Positions 9,379-18,568 of a stretch of 64,000 nucleotides of DNA are shown in pieces; position 1 is the stretch's first letter, and each line of letters starts with the position of its first letter. A program made the translations under genes and the position numbers. This DNA comes from Nocardiopsis sp. YSL2 (lineage in GTDB: Bacteria > Actinomycetota > Actinomycetes > Streptosporangiales > Streptosporangiaceae): the NCBI RefSeq assembly GCF_030555055.1, contig NZ_JAMOAO010000001.1:4340001-4404000 (forward strand). The letters run 5' to 3'. The notes under the pieces were generated by a model. The model saw only the letters and a list, made by a program, of their open reading frames with translations, was not told where the DNA came from and did no database searches.

Positions 9379-10251
9379 TCAGCCCAGGAGCAGGCCCAGG
9401 GAGAACAGGGCGCCGAAGGCCAGTTGCAGCTTGCCCGTCTCGCCCAGCCCCAGGACCAGGTCGCGGCCGACCTGTCCGCCCAGCACCCGGCGGACCGGGG
9501 GCACGGCCAGCGGTACGGACAGCAGGACCAGCGGCGTCCACCAGAACACCGGTGTCAGGGACAGCGCCACCACGTAGGCCAGGGTGAGGCCCCCCGCGAA
9601 CAGGCGGCGGGTGCCCGCCTCGCCCAGCCGCACGGCCAGGGTGATCTTGCCCGTCTCACGGTCGGTCGGGATGTCCCGCAGGTTGTTGATCACCAGGACC
9701 GAACAGGACAGCAGCCCCACCGGCACCGCCGCCACCCACGCCTGCCACGGCGCGGTTCCCAGCTGCACGAACACCGTGCCCACCACCGCGACCAGGCCGA
9801 AGAACACGAACACCGACACCTCGCCCAGGCCCCGGTACCCGTACGGGGTGCGGCCACCGGTGTAGTACCAGGCCGCCGCGATCGCGGCGGCCCCCACCAG
9901 CAGCAGCCACCACGAGGACGTCGCCACCAGTACCAGCCCGACCGCGCCCGCGAAGGCGAAGGAGCCCAGCGCGGCGGTGAGGACCTGCCGGGGCGGTGCC
10001 AGCCCCGTCGCGGTCAGCCGGACCGGCCCGGTCCGCTCCGCGGTGTCGGTGCCCTTGACACCGTCGCTGTAGTCGTTGGCGAAGTTCACACCCACCTGGA
10101 GCGCCAGGGCCACCGCCATGGCCAGGAGGGCCTTCCACCACACGAACCCCTCCAGGGCGAAGGCGAGCGCCGAACCCACCGCCACGGGGACGATCGAATT
10201 CGGCAGCGTGCGGGGGCGCACCCCAGAGACCCATTCACCGACCGTGGCCAC
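9379..10251 (-). CDS. menA: 1,4-dihydroxy-2-naphthoate polyprenyltransferase
   Basis: MenA attaches a polyprenyl chain to dihydroxynaphthoate at the membrane, giving demethylmenaquinone. The 290-residue protein is a UbiA-superfamily enzyme with about eight hydrophobic segments. Two Asp-rich prenyl-diphosphate sites are visible: NFANDYSDG near residue 57 and the later NNLRDIPTDRETGK motif. The ATG at 10251 gives a typical start (MATVGEWVSGVRPRTLPNS). No other men gene is in the window. It converges on dapB and shares the hairpin at 9248-9273. Confidence 0.95.
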   Translation of the reverse strand: MATVGEWVSGVRPRTLPNSIVPVAVGSALAFALEGFVWWKALLAMAVALALQVGVNFANDYSDGVKGTDTAERTGPVRLTATGLAPPRQVLTAALGSFAFAGAVGLVLVATSSWWLLLVGAAAIAAAWYYTGGRTPYGYRGLGEVSVFVFFGLVAVVGTVFVQLGTAPWQAWVAAVPVGLLSCSVLVINNLRDIPTDRETGKITLAVRLGEAGTRRLFAGGLTLAYVVALSLTPVFWWTPLVLLSVPLAVPPVRRVLGGQVGRDLVLGLGETGKLQLAFGALFSLGLLLG

Positions 10252-10358
10252 GCGACGGTCCCTTCACTCTCGACTACGGCGCACCTGGACGCACCGGTAC
10301 CAACCCCCTCACGGTAGTGCCTGCTCCGGGCCACGGCGCCCGGGCGTCCGCGTCCGAC

Positions 10359-10913
10359 CTAGGCGGACACGGCCGCGTGCAGGCGCACCATCGGCAGGAG
10401 GCGGCCCATGTCGATCTCCCGGCGCGCACCGTCCGGGCGCCATCCCGACGCCTCGAAGAAGGACCGCAGCGCGTTCTCCTGCTCGGGCACCCACACGTGC
10501 ACCGTCGCGAACCCGGCCTCCACCAGGGTGTCCACGCACGCGTTCACCAGCCGGCTGCCGTGCCCCTGACGGACCCGGTCCGGGTCCACGTGCAGGGCGA
10601 AGACCTCCGCGTCCTTGGCGGGCCACAGGTCGGGATCACCCGCCGGTCCGAAGGCGGCGAACCCCGTCACCACCCGAGTGCCGCCCTCCTCGTCGGTGGC
10701 CACCACCAGGCGGTGGCGGGACGTGGGCGGCGACTCCAGGGCGGCGCTCCACTGGCTCCGGAACTGCTCCCTGGCCTCGTCCCCTCCGAGGCCCTCGACC
10801 ACCTCGTCCGGAAGCAGCGTCCCGTACACCGCCCGCCACGAGGCCACCTGGACGTCCACGACGGTGTCCACATCGGCGGCGCGGGCTGGACGGACGAACT
10901 GGGCTACTGACAC
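10359..10913 (-). CDS. GNAT-family N-acetyltransferase
   Basis: The 184-residue product shows the GNAT fold pattern: an N-terminal RPARAADVDTVVDVQ strand-helix, AEVFALHVDPDRVRQGHGSRLVNACVDTL matching the acetyl-CoA-binding motif A (R/Q-x-x-G-x-G/A), and a C-terminal NALRSFFEASGW. It should acetylate an amine with acetyl-CoA; the substrate cannot be told. The GTG at 10913 lies about 8 nt after GGAGGAGG and is chosen over a longer open frame to 11297, which overlaps the divergent membrane protein gene and shows no family similarity. Confidence 0.82.
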   Translation of the reverse strand: MSVAQFVRPARAADVDTVVDVQVASWRAVYGTLLPDEVVEGLGGDEAREQFRSQWSAALESPPTSRHRLVVATDEEGGTRVVTGFAAFGPAGDPDLWPAKDAEVFALHVDPDRVRQGHGSRLVNACVDTLVEAGFATVHVWVPEQENALRSFFEASGWRPDGARREIDMGRLLPMVRLHAAVSA

Positions 10914-11012
10914 GTTCTGCCTCCTCCGGGCACGCACCGCGGGCGCGTCCCGTGACAAGATCATCTGGGTCGGAGTTCCCGGGCCTTGCGCGGGCATGGG
11001 AACATCTAGGTT

Positions 11013-11393
11013 GTGAGCCTCATTATCAGAGTTATCGTGAACGCGCTCGCCCTTTGGGCGGCTGTCTTCCTGATCGACGGGATCGACGTCACGACCCAGG
11101 ACACGGCCGGGCAGATCATGGTCTACCTCGCCGTCGGTGTGATCTTCGGCGTGGTCAACGCGATCATCAAACCGATCGTCAAAGCGGTCGGGTGCCTGTT
11201 CTACGCGCTGACGCTCGGCCTCATCGGCCTGGTCGTCAACGCGTTGCTGCTCCTGCTCACGAACTGGATCGCGGGTCTGTTCGACCTGCCCTTCCACATC
11301 GAGGGATTCTGGCCTGCCTTCTGGGGCGCGCTGGTCATCTCGATCGTCAGCTGGGTCTTCAGCATGTTCCTCCCGGACAAGAACGACGACTGA
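11013..11393 (+). CDS. Phage holin family (four-TM) membrane protein
   Basis: A 126-residue protein with four hydrophobic segments matches the widespread Phage_holin_4_2 family (YvlD-like). It begins MSLIIRVIVNALALWAAVFLIDG and carries the family's VNAIIKPIVK motif and a short acidic tail (PDKNDD). Despite the name these are chromosomal membrane proteins of unknown role. No prophage genes surround it. The GTG start at 11013 has only a weak ribosome site. A hairpin terminator follows at 11436. Confidence 0.85.
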   Translation: MSLIIRVIVNALALWAAVFLIDGIDVTTQDTAGQIMVYLAVGVIFGVVNAIIKPIVKAVGCLFYALTLGLIGLVVNALLLLLTNWIAGLFDLPFHIEGFWPAFWGALVISIVSWVFSMFLPDKNDD

Positions 11394-11749
11394 CCGTTCC
11401 CTTCCCCGTATCCACCGCTCCCTGACCCGCGCGGTCCCCGGGCCCGCGCGTGGCGGGGGCCCGGGGAGGGTAGGTTCACACCCCTGGCCCGTCCACCTCG
11501 ACCAACGAGGACGGCGGCCGAACCGGGCTCAGTCCCGAGCGCTCCCACAGCCGGAGCACAACAGACTTTCCCGCGATCCGGGTACCCGCCGGTACGGCCG
11601 ATCGCGGTGGCGGACACGCATTTCCGCCCACCCGTGCGCGGACACTCCCGCACGGGCGTCCACGTGAGGACACAGAACACGGAGAGGAGGAGGGGGCGTC
11701 CGAGGGCCCGCCGCACCGCGCGGCGCGGTCCCACAGCCTTTCACAAGCG
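11394..11749. other. Intergenic region before dapA
   Basis: This 356-bp gap holds a terminator hairpin at 11436-11466 and, after it, about 280 bp that must carry the dapA-rnj promoter. I see no credible ORF, tRNA or lysine-riboswitch-like conservation. An AG-rich stretch GAGAGGAGGAGG lies near 11681, too far from dapA to serve as its ribosome site. Confidence 0.5.
11436..11466 (+). terminator. Terminator after the holin-like gene
   Basis: CCCCGGGCCC (11436-11445) pairs with GGGCCCGGGG (11457-11466) to give a 10-bp perfect GC stem and an 11-nt loop, 43 bp after the stop codon. Confidence 0.65.
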
Positions 11750-12730
11750 ATGACGAACATGACGAACCCCAAGAACCGCCCATTCGGCAAGATGCTGACC
11801 GCGATGGTCACTCCGATGCTGGAGGACGGTGAGATCGACTACGAGGGCGCCGGGAGACTGGCCACCTACCTGGTCGACGAGCAGCACAACGACGGCCTCG
11901 TGATCAGCGGCACCACCGGTGAGTCGCCCACCACCAGCGACGAGGAGAAGGACAACCTGCTCCGGGCGGTCCTGGAAGCGGTCGGCGACCGCGCCACCGT
12001 CGTCGCCGGTGTCGGCACCAACGACACCCGTCACAGCATCAAGCTGGCCAAGGCCGCGGAGAAGGCGGGTGCGCACGGTCTGCTGGCCGTCACCCCCTAC
12101 TACAACAAGCCGCCGCAGGAAGGCCTGATCCGGCACTTCACGACCATCGCGGACAGCACCGGCCTGCCGGTCATGCTCTACGACATCCCGCACCGCACCG
12201 GAACGCCGATCGCCTCCGAGACCCTGGTCCGCCTGGCCGAGCACCCGCGCATCGTGGCGAACAAGGACGCCAAGGACAACGTCGGCGCCAGCTCCTGGGT
12301 CATGGAGCGCACCGACCTGGCCTACTACTGCGGCACCGACATCCTGAACCTGCCGCTGCTCTCGGTGGGCGCGGCCGGGTTCGTCAGCGTCGTCGGCCAC
12401 ATCGTCGGCAGCGACCTGCGCGAGATGATCGACGTCTACGAGTCGGGCGAGGTCAGCCAGGCGCTGGCCATCCACCGCCGTCTGACGCCCGTGTACACGG
12501 GCATGTTCCGGACCCAGGGCGTCATCACCACCAAGGCCGTGCTCAACCTGTTCGGCCTGCCCTCCGGCCCGGTCCGCACCCCGCTGGCCGACGCCTCCGC
12601 CGAGCTCCAGGCCCTCCTGCGCGAGGACCTCGCCGCGGCCGGCGTCAAGGGTCCCATCGGGCTCGCCCCGCACCAGGCCGTCCCGGCCAGTGCCGTCCAT
12701 GTCGAGCGTCTGGCGGAGGGATCCGTATGA
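11750..12730 (+). CDS. dapA: 4-hydroxy-tetrahydrodipicolinate synthase
   Basis: DapA condenses pyruvate with aspartate semialdehyde, the first committed step to lysine and diaminopimelate. The 326-residue protein is a class I aldolase TIM barrel with SGTTGESPTTSDEEK (pyruvate site), TPYYNKPPQEG (catalytic Tyr) and the Schiff-base Lys172 in IVANKDAKD. A second ATG at 11759 is possible. The extra C-terminal tail is Ala/Pro-rich. The stop overlaps the rnj ATG (ATGA), a dapA-rnj pairing that is conserved in actinomycetes. Confidence 0.96.
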   Translation: MTNMTNPKNRPFGKMLTAMVTPMLEDGEIDYEGAGRLATYLVDEQHNDGLVISGTTGESPTTSDEEKDNLLRAVLEAVGDRATVVAGVGTNDTRHSIKLAKAAEKAGAHGLLAVTPYYNKPPQEGLIRHFTTIADSTGLPVMLYDIPHRTGTPIASETLVRLAEHPRIVANKDAKDNVGASSWVMERTDLAYYCGTDILNLPLLSVGAAGFVSVVGHIVGSDLREMIDVYESGEVSQALAIHRRLTPVYTGMFRTQGVITTKAVLNLFGLPSGPVRTPLADASAELQALLREDLAAAGVKGPIGLAPHQAVPASAVHVERLAEGSV

Positions 12731-14412
12731 GCCATCCCCACCCCGAACTCGGTCCGCCCCCGCCGCTGGGCAAGGGCGCGCTGCGCATCGTCCCGCTGGG
12801 CGGTCTCGGCGAGATCGGCCGCAACATGACGGTGTTCGAGTACGACGGACGCCTGCTCGTCATCGACTGCGGTGTGCTCTTCCCCGAGGAGGAGCAGCCC
12901 GGCGTCGACCTGATCCTGCCGGACTTCGACTACATCCGGGACCGTCTCGACGACATCGAGGCCGTCGTGCTCACCCACGGGCACGAGGACCACATCGGCG
13001 GCGTGCCGTTCCTGCTGCGCGAGCGCCCCGACATCCCGATCGTCGGCTCCAAGCTCACGCTCGCCCTCATCACGGCCAAGCTCGGCGAGCACCGCATCAA
13101 GCCCGTGACGGTCCAGGTGGAGGAGGGCGAGCGCCACGACTTCGGCCCGTTCGACCTGGAGTTCTTCGCGGTCAACCACTCCATCCCGGACGCGCTGGCC
13201 ATCGGCATGCGCACCCCGGCAGGGTCGCTGCTGCACACCGGCGACTTCAAGATGGACCAGCTGCCGCTGGACGGCCGCCTGACCGACCTGGGCGGCTTCG
13301 CCCGGTTCGGCGACGAGGGCGTGGACCTGCTGCTGTCGGACTCCACCAACGCCGAGCAGCCCGGCTTCGTGGTGAGCGAGCGCAACCTCAACGACGCCAT
13401 CGACAAGGTCTTCCGGCAGTCGGAGAAGCGTGTCGTGGTGGCGTGCTTCGCCTCCCACGTGCACCGCGTCCAGCAGGTCATCGACGCGGCGGTCCGGCAC
13501 GGCCGCAAGATCGCGTTCGTGGGCCGCTCCATGGTCCGCAACATGAACATCGCGCGCGACCTCGGCTACCTCAGCATCCCCGGCGACACCGTCATCGACG
13601 TCAAGCAGCTCGACAGGCTGCCTCCCGACGAGGTGCTCATGGTGTGCACCGGGTCCCAGGGCGAGCCGATGGCCGCGCTCAGCCGGATGGCCAACCGGGA
13701 CCACCAGATCAGGATCGAGGAGGGCGACACGATCCTGCTCGCGTCCTCGCTGATCCCCGGCAACGAGAACTCCGTCAACCGGGTGATCAACGGCCTGACC
13801 CGCTGGGGCGCCAACATCGTGCACAAGGGCAACGCGCTGGTGCACGTGTCCGGGCACGCGTCGGCCGGCGAGCTGCTGTACGTGCTCAACATGGTGCGTC
13901 CGCGCAACTTCCTGCCGGTGCACGGCGAGTGGCGGCACATGCGCGCCCACGCCGACCTGGCCAAGCTCAGCGGCGTGCCCGGCGACAGGGTCGTCATCGC
14001 CGAGGACGGCGTCGTCGTCGACCTCTACAAGGGCCGGGCCAAGATCGTCGGCGCCGTCCAGGCCGGCTACGTGTACGTGGACGGCGCGTCGGTGGGCGAC
14101 GTGACCGAGGCCTCGCTGAAGGACCGCCGCATCCTCGGCGAGGAGGGCTTCATCTCCGTGGTCGTGGCCGTGGACTCGAACACGGGCAAGATCCTCGGCG
14201 ACCCCGAGATCCACACCCGGGGCGCGGGCATCGGCGCCACCGCCTACGACGACGTCATCGACAAGATCCAGGACTCCCTGGACAAGGCGGCGCGGGACGG
14301 GGTCAACGACCCGCACCAGCTGCGGCAGCTCATCCGCCGCAGCACGGGCCGGTGGGTCAACGACACCTACCGCCGTCGTCCCATGATCATCCCGGTCCTC
14401 GTCGAGGTCTGA
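12727..14412 (+). CDS. rnj: Ribonuclease J
   Basis: RNase J is a metallo-beta-lactamase/beta-CASP nuclease with endo- and 5'-3' exonuclease activity in RNA maturation and decay. The 561-residue product has GGLGEIGRNMTVFEYDG, the zinc motif HGHEDH (His84, His86, Asp88, His89), and later beta-CASP motifs (CTGSQGEPMAALSRMA, HVSGHASAGE, PVHGEWRHMRAHADLA). Length and domain order are typical. Translation is coupled to dapA by a 4-bp overlap, and a strong hairpin follows. Confidence 0.96.
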   Translation: MSHPHPELGPPPPLGKGALRIVPLGGLGEIGRNMTVFEYDGRLLVIDCGVLFPEEEQPGVDLILPDFDYIRDRLDDIEAVVLTHGHEDHIGGVPFLLRERPDIPIVGSKLTLALITAKLGEHRIKPVTVQVEEGERHDFGPFDLEFFAVNHSIPDALAIGMRTPAGSLLHTGDFKMDQLPLDGRLTDLGGFARFGDEGVDLLLSDSTNAEQPGFVVSERNLNDAIDKVFRQSEKRVVVACFASHVHRVQQVIDAAVRHGRKIAFVGRSMVRNMNIARDLGYLSIPGDTVIDVKQLDRLPPDEVLMVCTGSQGEPMAALSRMANRDHQIRIEEGDTILLASSLIPGNENSVNRVINGLTRWGANIVHKGNALVHVSGHASAGELLYVLNMVRPRNFLPVHGEWRHMRAHADLAKLSGVPGDRVVIAEDGVVVDLYKGRAKIVGAVQAGYVYVDGASVGDVTEASLKDRRILGEEGFISVVVAVDSNTGKILGDPEIHTRGAGIGATAYDDVIDKIQDSLDKAARDGVNDPHQLRQLIRRSTGRWVNDTYRRRPMIIPVLVEV

Positions 14413-14430
14413 CCGGGAGGCGACACCACG

Positions 14431-14468
14431 GCCGCCCGGCCCGGGACGCGTTCCCCGGGCCGGGCGGC
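14431..14468 (+). terminator. Terminator after rnj
   Basis: A perfect 15-bp GC stem (14431-14445 with 14454-14468) and an 8-nt loop begin 18 bp after the rnj stop. Confidence 0.75.
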
Positions 14469-14610
14469 TCCCCGGCACCGTTGTGCGCCCGCGGCGCGAC
14501 ACGCCGGGGCGGATGCGCGCGGCGAGGCTGGACACCTGAGTAGGCTGCTCGCCGTGGCGGGCCGTCCTGCCCGGGCCCAGTGATCGTCAGTACGGTGGAG
14601 GTGACCCCCG

Positions 14611-17097
14611 ATGCCCGCGCGTGCCTCCTCCGGCGGTTCCGGACGCAAGAAGCCCGCGTCGCGCAGACCAGCGGCGAAGAAGCGTATGCCCGACGGTCCG
14701 ATCGCCTTCGCGGTCACCATGTTCGGGCAGTTCCTGCTGGTCCTGTGGAAGCTGATCGCGCACACCGTGGGCGGTGCCGCCCGCGCGGTCGGCCGCAGCG
14801 CCCGCGACCTGGACCCCGATCTGCGCAGGGACGGCGCCGGGCTCATCCTCCTCGCCGCGGGCATCCTCGTGGCCGGAGCCGTGTGGTGGCAGAGCGAGGG
14901 CCCGCTGCTGGCCTACACGCGCCTGGCCGTCGAGGGCACCTTCGGCACCTTCTCACCGATCCTGCCGCTGCTGTTCCTGCCCATCGCCGTCAAGCTGATG
15001 CGCACCCCCGCCGGCGGCAGGGAGGGCGACGCGGGTCGGCTGTTCATCGGCTTCAGTTCGATCATGCTCGGCCTGCTCGGACTCATCCACATCGGCCACG
15101 GCATCCCGCAGCCCTCGGAGGGGATGGAGGCGCTGCAGAAGTCGGGCGGCCTCATCGGCTTCGTCGCCTCGGGCCCCCTCAGCGCTGTCATCACCCCCTG
15201 GCTCACCGGCCTGCTCCTGGTCCTGGTACTGCTCTTCGGCGTCCTCGTGGTCACCGCGACCCCCATCCGCCGCATTCCCGAACGCCTCCAGGCCCTGTTC
15301 GGGGCGCTCCTGGAACGCGACACCGGGCCCGACGCGGGGATCGGCATCCTGGGGGCCGACACCGGCAAGAGGAAGAAGGCCGCCAAACCGCGGCGCAAGG
15401 CCTCCGCGAGCGCCGAGGAGTCGGTGGCGGGCGACCACGAGCGCCCCTACGACAGCCCCGTGCTGCCGGACGAGCCCGAACCGGTCGCCCCGGCCCTCAC
15501 CGACGACGGGGAGGCGGCCGAGGCCACCGCGGGCAGGCGGGGGAAGGGCCGCGCCAAGGCCAAGGACCCGGCCCCCGACCCCACGCCGGCGCCCGGGGCC
15601 ACGGAACAGCTGTCCATCCCCTCCCGCGTGGTGGAGGGCGACTACGAGCTGCCCGTGGCGAGCATGCTCAAGCCGGGCAGCCCGTCCAAGCCGCGTACCA
15701 AGGCCAACGACGACGTGGTGGCCGCACTCTCGGGCGTGCTCACCCAGTTCAAGCTCGACGCCGAGGTCACCGGATTCACCCGGGGGCCGACGGTGACCCG
15801 CTACGAGATCGAGCTGGGTCCCGCGGTCAAGGTCGAGAAGGTCACCGCGCTGGCCAAGAACATCTCCCTGGCCGTCAAGAGCGCCGACGTGCGCATCCAG
15901 TCGCCGATCCCGGGCAAGTCCGCCATCGGGGTGGAGATCCCCAACACCGACAAGGACATCGTCAGCCTGGGCGACGTGCTGGGCTCCCCGGCGGCGACCT
16001 CCGACGACCACCCGATGCTGGTGGGACTGGGCAAGGACGTCGAGGGCTCCAACGTCGTGGCCAACCTCGCCAAGATGCCGCACGTGCTGGTGGCCGGCGC
16101 GACCGGTGCCGGCAAGTCGACCTGCATCAACGGGCTCATCACCTCGCTGATGATGCGCTCCACGCCCGACGAGGTGCGGATGATCCTGGTCGACCCCAAG
16201 CGGGTCGAGCTGACCATGTACGAGGGCATCCCGCACCTGATCACCCCCATCATCACCAACCCCAAGCGGGCCGCGGAGGCCCTGCAGTGGGTCGTGGGGG
16301 AGATGGACCGGCGCTACGACGACCTGGCCGCCTCCGGCTACAGGCACGTCGACGACTTCAACGCGGCCGTGCGCAAGGGCGAGCTCACCACGCCGCCCGG
16401 CAGCGAGCGCGTGTACGAGCCCTACCCCTACCTGCTGGTGATCGTGGACGAGCTCGCCGACCTGATGATGGTCGCCCCGCGCGACGTCGAGGACGCCGTC
16501 GTGCGCATCACCCAGCTCGCCCGCGCCGCCGGCATCCACCTCGTACTCGCCACCCAGCGGCCGAGCGTCGACGTCGTCACCGGTCTGATCAAGGCCAACG
16601 TGCCCTCCCGGCTGGCCTTCGCCACCTCCAGCCTCTCCGACAGCCGCGTCATCCTCGACCAGCCCGGCGCGGAGAAGCTGGTGGGCAAGGGCGACGCGCT
16701 GTTCCTGCCCATGGGCGCGGGCAAGCCCATCCGGCTGCAGAACGCCTGGGTCTCGGAGAAGGAGATCCGGGGGATCGTCGACCACTGCAAGAAGCAGTCC
16801 GAGCCCAGCTACCGCGAGGACGTCGCGGCGCCCGAGACCAAGAAGAAGGAGATCGACGAGGACATCGGCGACGACCTCGACCTGCTGCTGCAGGCCGTCG
16901 AGCTGGTCGTCACCACCCAGTTCGGGTCCACGTCGATGCTCCAGCGCAAGCTGCGCGTGGGCTTCGCCAAGGCGGGCCGCCTGATGGACCTCATGGAGAG
17001 CCGCGACGTCGTCGGCCCCAGCGAGGGCTCCAAGGCCCGCGACGTGCTCGTCTCCCCGGACGAACTGCCCGGGGTGCTCACCGAGATCCGGGGCTGA
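14611..17097 (+). CDS. ftsK: DNA translocase FtsK/SpoIIIE
   Basis: FtsK pumps chromosomal DNA at the division or sporulation septum. The 828-residue protein has a basic Lys/Arg-rich N-terminus, four or so membrane segments (about residues 30-220), a charged linker, and the motor. The motor has Walker A GATGAGKS (496-503), Walker B IVDELADLMM and the ATQRPSVDVVTGLIKAN segment. A C-terminal winged-helix gamma domain (near QFGSTSMLQRKLRVGFAKAGRLMD) should read KOPS-like sequences. The ATG at 14611 gives the usual basic N-terminus. Alone between the rnj terminator and the RodZ-like gene. Confidence 0.96.
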   Translation: MPARASSGGSGRKKPASRRPAAKKRMPDGPIAFAVTMFGQFLLVLWKLIAHTVGGAARAVGRSARDLDPDLRRDGAGLILLAAGILVAGAVWWQSEGPLLAYTRLAVEGTFGTFSPILPLLFLPIAVKLMRTPAGGREGDAGRLFIGFSSIMLGLLGLIHIGHGIPQPSEGMEALQKSGGLIGFVASGPLSAVITPWLTGLLLVLVLLFGVLVVTATPIRRIPERLQALFGALLERDTGPDAGIGILGADTGKRKKAAKPRRKASASAEESVAGDHERPYDSPVLPDEPEPVAPALTDDGEAAEATAGRRGKGRAKAKDPAPDPTPAPGATEQLSIPSRVVEGDYELPVASMLKPGSPSKPRTKANDDVVAALSGVLTQFKLDAEVTGFTRGPTVTRYEIELGPAVKVEKVTALAKNISLAVKSADVRIQSPIPGKSAIGVEIPNTDKDIVSLGDVLGSPAATSDDHPMLVGLGKDVEGSNVVANLAKMPHVLVAGATGAGKSTCINGLITSLMMRSTPDEVRMILVDPKRVELTMYEGIPHLITPIITNPKRAAEALQWVVGEMDRRYDDLAASGYRHVDDFNAAVRKGELTTPPGSERVYEPYPYLLVIVDELADLMMVAPRDVEDAVVRITQLARAAGIHLVLATQRPSVDVVTGLIKANVPSRLAFATSSLSDSRVILDQPGAEKLVGKGDALFLPMGAGKPIRLQNAWVSEKEIRGIVDHCKKQSEPSYREDVAAPETKKKEIDEDIGDDLDLLLQAVELVVTTQFGSTSMLQRKLRVGFAKAGRLMDLMESRDVVGPSEGSKARDVLVSPDELPGVLTEIRG

Positions 17098-17274
17098 CGG
17101 CCCTCCTCCCCACCCGTTCCACACGTCCCTTCCGTCCGCGACCGGGGCCGCGGACGGACCCTGCCCGATTTGGAACGATCTTGGACGCCGCATGGGGCGT
17201 GGTGGCCTGCGTGGACGCGGACGGCAGGGCAGAGTGGACTCCGCCACTCACAGACAGTCGTGGAGGGAGTGCGC

Positions 17275-18420
17275 ATGGCGACGATCGGCCACACTCTGGC
17301 CGCCGCACGCATCGCGGCGGGCTACACGGTCGCGGACCTCAGCACCCGTACACGCATCCGGGAACGGGTCCTCAAGGGCATCGAAGCGGAGGACTTCGTC
17401 CCCTGCGGAGGGGACTTCTACGCCCGCGGACACATCCGGGGCATCTGCCGGGCCCTGGGACTGGACCCGGATCCGCTCCTGGCGGAGTACGAACGCGACC
17501 ACGCCGACAAGGCCAAGCTCGCCTTCGTCCCGCTCCAGCGCCACCCGGCGGCCGCCCCCGAGGCCGCCCGGGCGATCGCCGCGGCGCGCGCGGCCGCCCG
17601 AGGCTCCGACGACGACACCATGGCCGGGCCGCTGCGGGTCGGCGACGACGGAGAGGACCCCGCCGACGCCGCCGAGCGCTGGGGCCACTTCGAGCGCCGT
17701 CGCCACGTGGACCGACCGGTGCGGGGGAGAGCGCCGCGCGGGAAGGCACAGCGGGGGAAGGCACAGCAGGGGAAGGCGCAGCAGGGGAAGGCACCGAGCG
17801 GCGGCGTGCCGGCCCCGCGCGTGGGCCGGCACAGCGCCCAGTACCGGGAGCGGACGGCCGCGGCGGAGACCGCGACCGGGGTCCGGACCGCGTCCCGGGA
17901 CGCCGAGCGCCCGCGTCCGGGGACCCGGGCCGCCGACCGCACCCGTCGGCGCCCGGCCGAAGCCGTCCGCCGGCACTGGCCGTGGGCGGTCGTCGGCGTC
18001 ATCCTCGTCCTCGCGGTCTTCGTCGGAGTCCGGGCCTGGCAGGGATGGGAGGGCGAGCTCCCGCTGCGTTCGGCCGTCGAGTCCGGCAGCGTGGTCGGCC
18101 CCGCGCAGGACGGCGGCGGGGCCGCGCACGCCTCGGTGGCCGACGTGCCCGCGCTGGAGCCGCCCACCGAGTTCACGGTCGGGGTCGCCGCCTCGGACCG
18201 GACCTGGCTCAAGGTCACCGACACCGACGGCACGGACCTGTTCACCGGATTCCTGCTGGCGGGCCAGAGCCAGGAGTACGTCTCCGACGACACCCTGACG
18301 CTGCGGGTCGGCCACGCCGGAGCGCTCCGCGTGTCCGTCGACGGGCGGGACCTCGGCGCGGCGGGCTCGTCCGGCGCGGTCAAGGAGGTCACCGTCGACG
18401 CCGACGGCTTCACCGGGTGA
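17275..18420 (+). CDS. RodZ-like helix-turn-helix membrane protein
   Basis: The 381-residue product has a Cro/C1-type HTH_25 domain (residues 1-80; TIGHTLAAARIAAGYTVADLSTRTRIRERVLKGIE), a long charged linker, one transmembrane helix (about 232-250, WPWAVVGVILVLAVFVGV) and an extracellular DUF4115-type beta domain. This is the RodZ architecture, linked in other bacteria to cell-shape proteins. The ATG at 17275 follows GGAGGGAG. The linker carries four 15-bp units encoding Gly-Lys-Ala-Gln repeats. Its place between ftsK and rimO is conserved in actinomycetes. Function inferred from domains only. Confidence 0.85.
   Translation: MATIGHTLAAARIAAGYTVADLSTRTRIRERVLKGIEAEDFVPCGGDFYARGHIRGICRALGLDPDPLLAEYERDHADKAKLAFVPLQRHPAAAPEAARAIAAARAAARGSDDDTMAGPLRVGDDGEDPADAAERWGHFERRRHVDRPVRGRAPRGKAQRGKAQQGKAQQGKAPSGGVPAPRVGRHSAQYRERTAAAETATGVRTASRDAERPRPGTRAADRTRRRPAEAVRRHWPWAVVGVILVLAVFVGVRAWQGWEGELPLRSAVESGSVVGPAQDGGGAAHASVADVPALEPPTEFTVGVAASDRTWLKVTDTDGTDLFTGFLLAGQSQEYVSDDTLTLRVGHAGALRVSVDGRDLGAAGSSGAVKEVTVDADGFTG
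17737..17796 (+). repeat. Four 15-bp tandem units in the RodZ-like gene
   Basis: Units start at 17737, 17752, 17767 and 17782 and each resembles CAGGGGAAGGCACAG. They encode an imperfect Arg/Gln-Gly-Lys-Ala-Gln repeat in the cytoplasmic linker. A multiple of three keeps the frame, so unit number could vary between strains without breaking the protein. Confidence 0.8.
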
Positions 18421-18568
18421 GAGGCGTTCGCGTCCGGCCGGGTTCGGGCAGGTGGAGTATCCACGGTAGGGTTGGGGGTCGCGGCAGCGGCCTCCGGCCG
18501 GACGCGAGCGCGGCCCGGACCGCGTCGCGCGCCGCACCACTCGAAGCTCTCCCACACGCTTGGAAGCC

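Noticed and set aside
11013..11393. Prophage holin
   Set aside because: The protein belongs to a holin-named family, but there are no endolysin, phage structural or integrase genes nearby.
11467..11749. Lysine riboswitch before dapA
   Set aside because: None of the conserved stems or sequence of the lysine aptamer could be seen; the region is simply a promoter gap.
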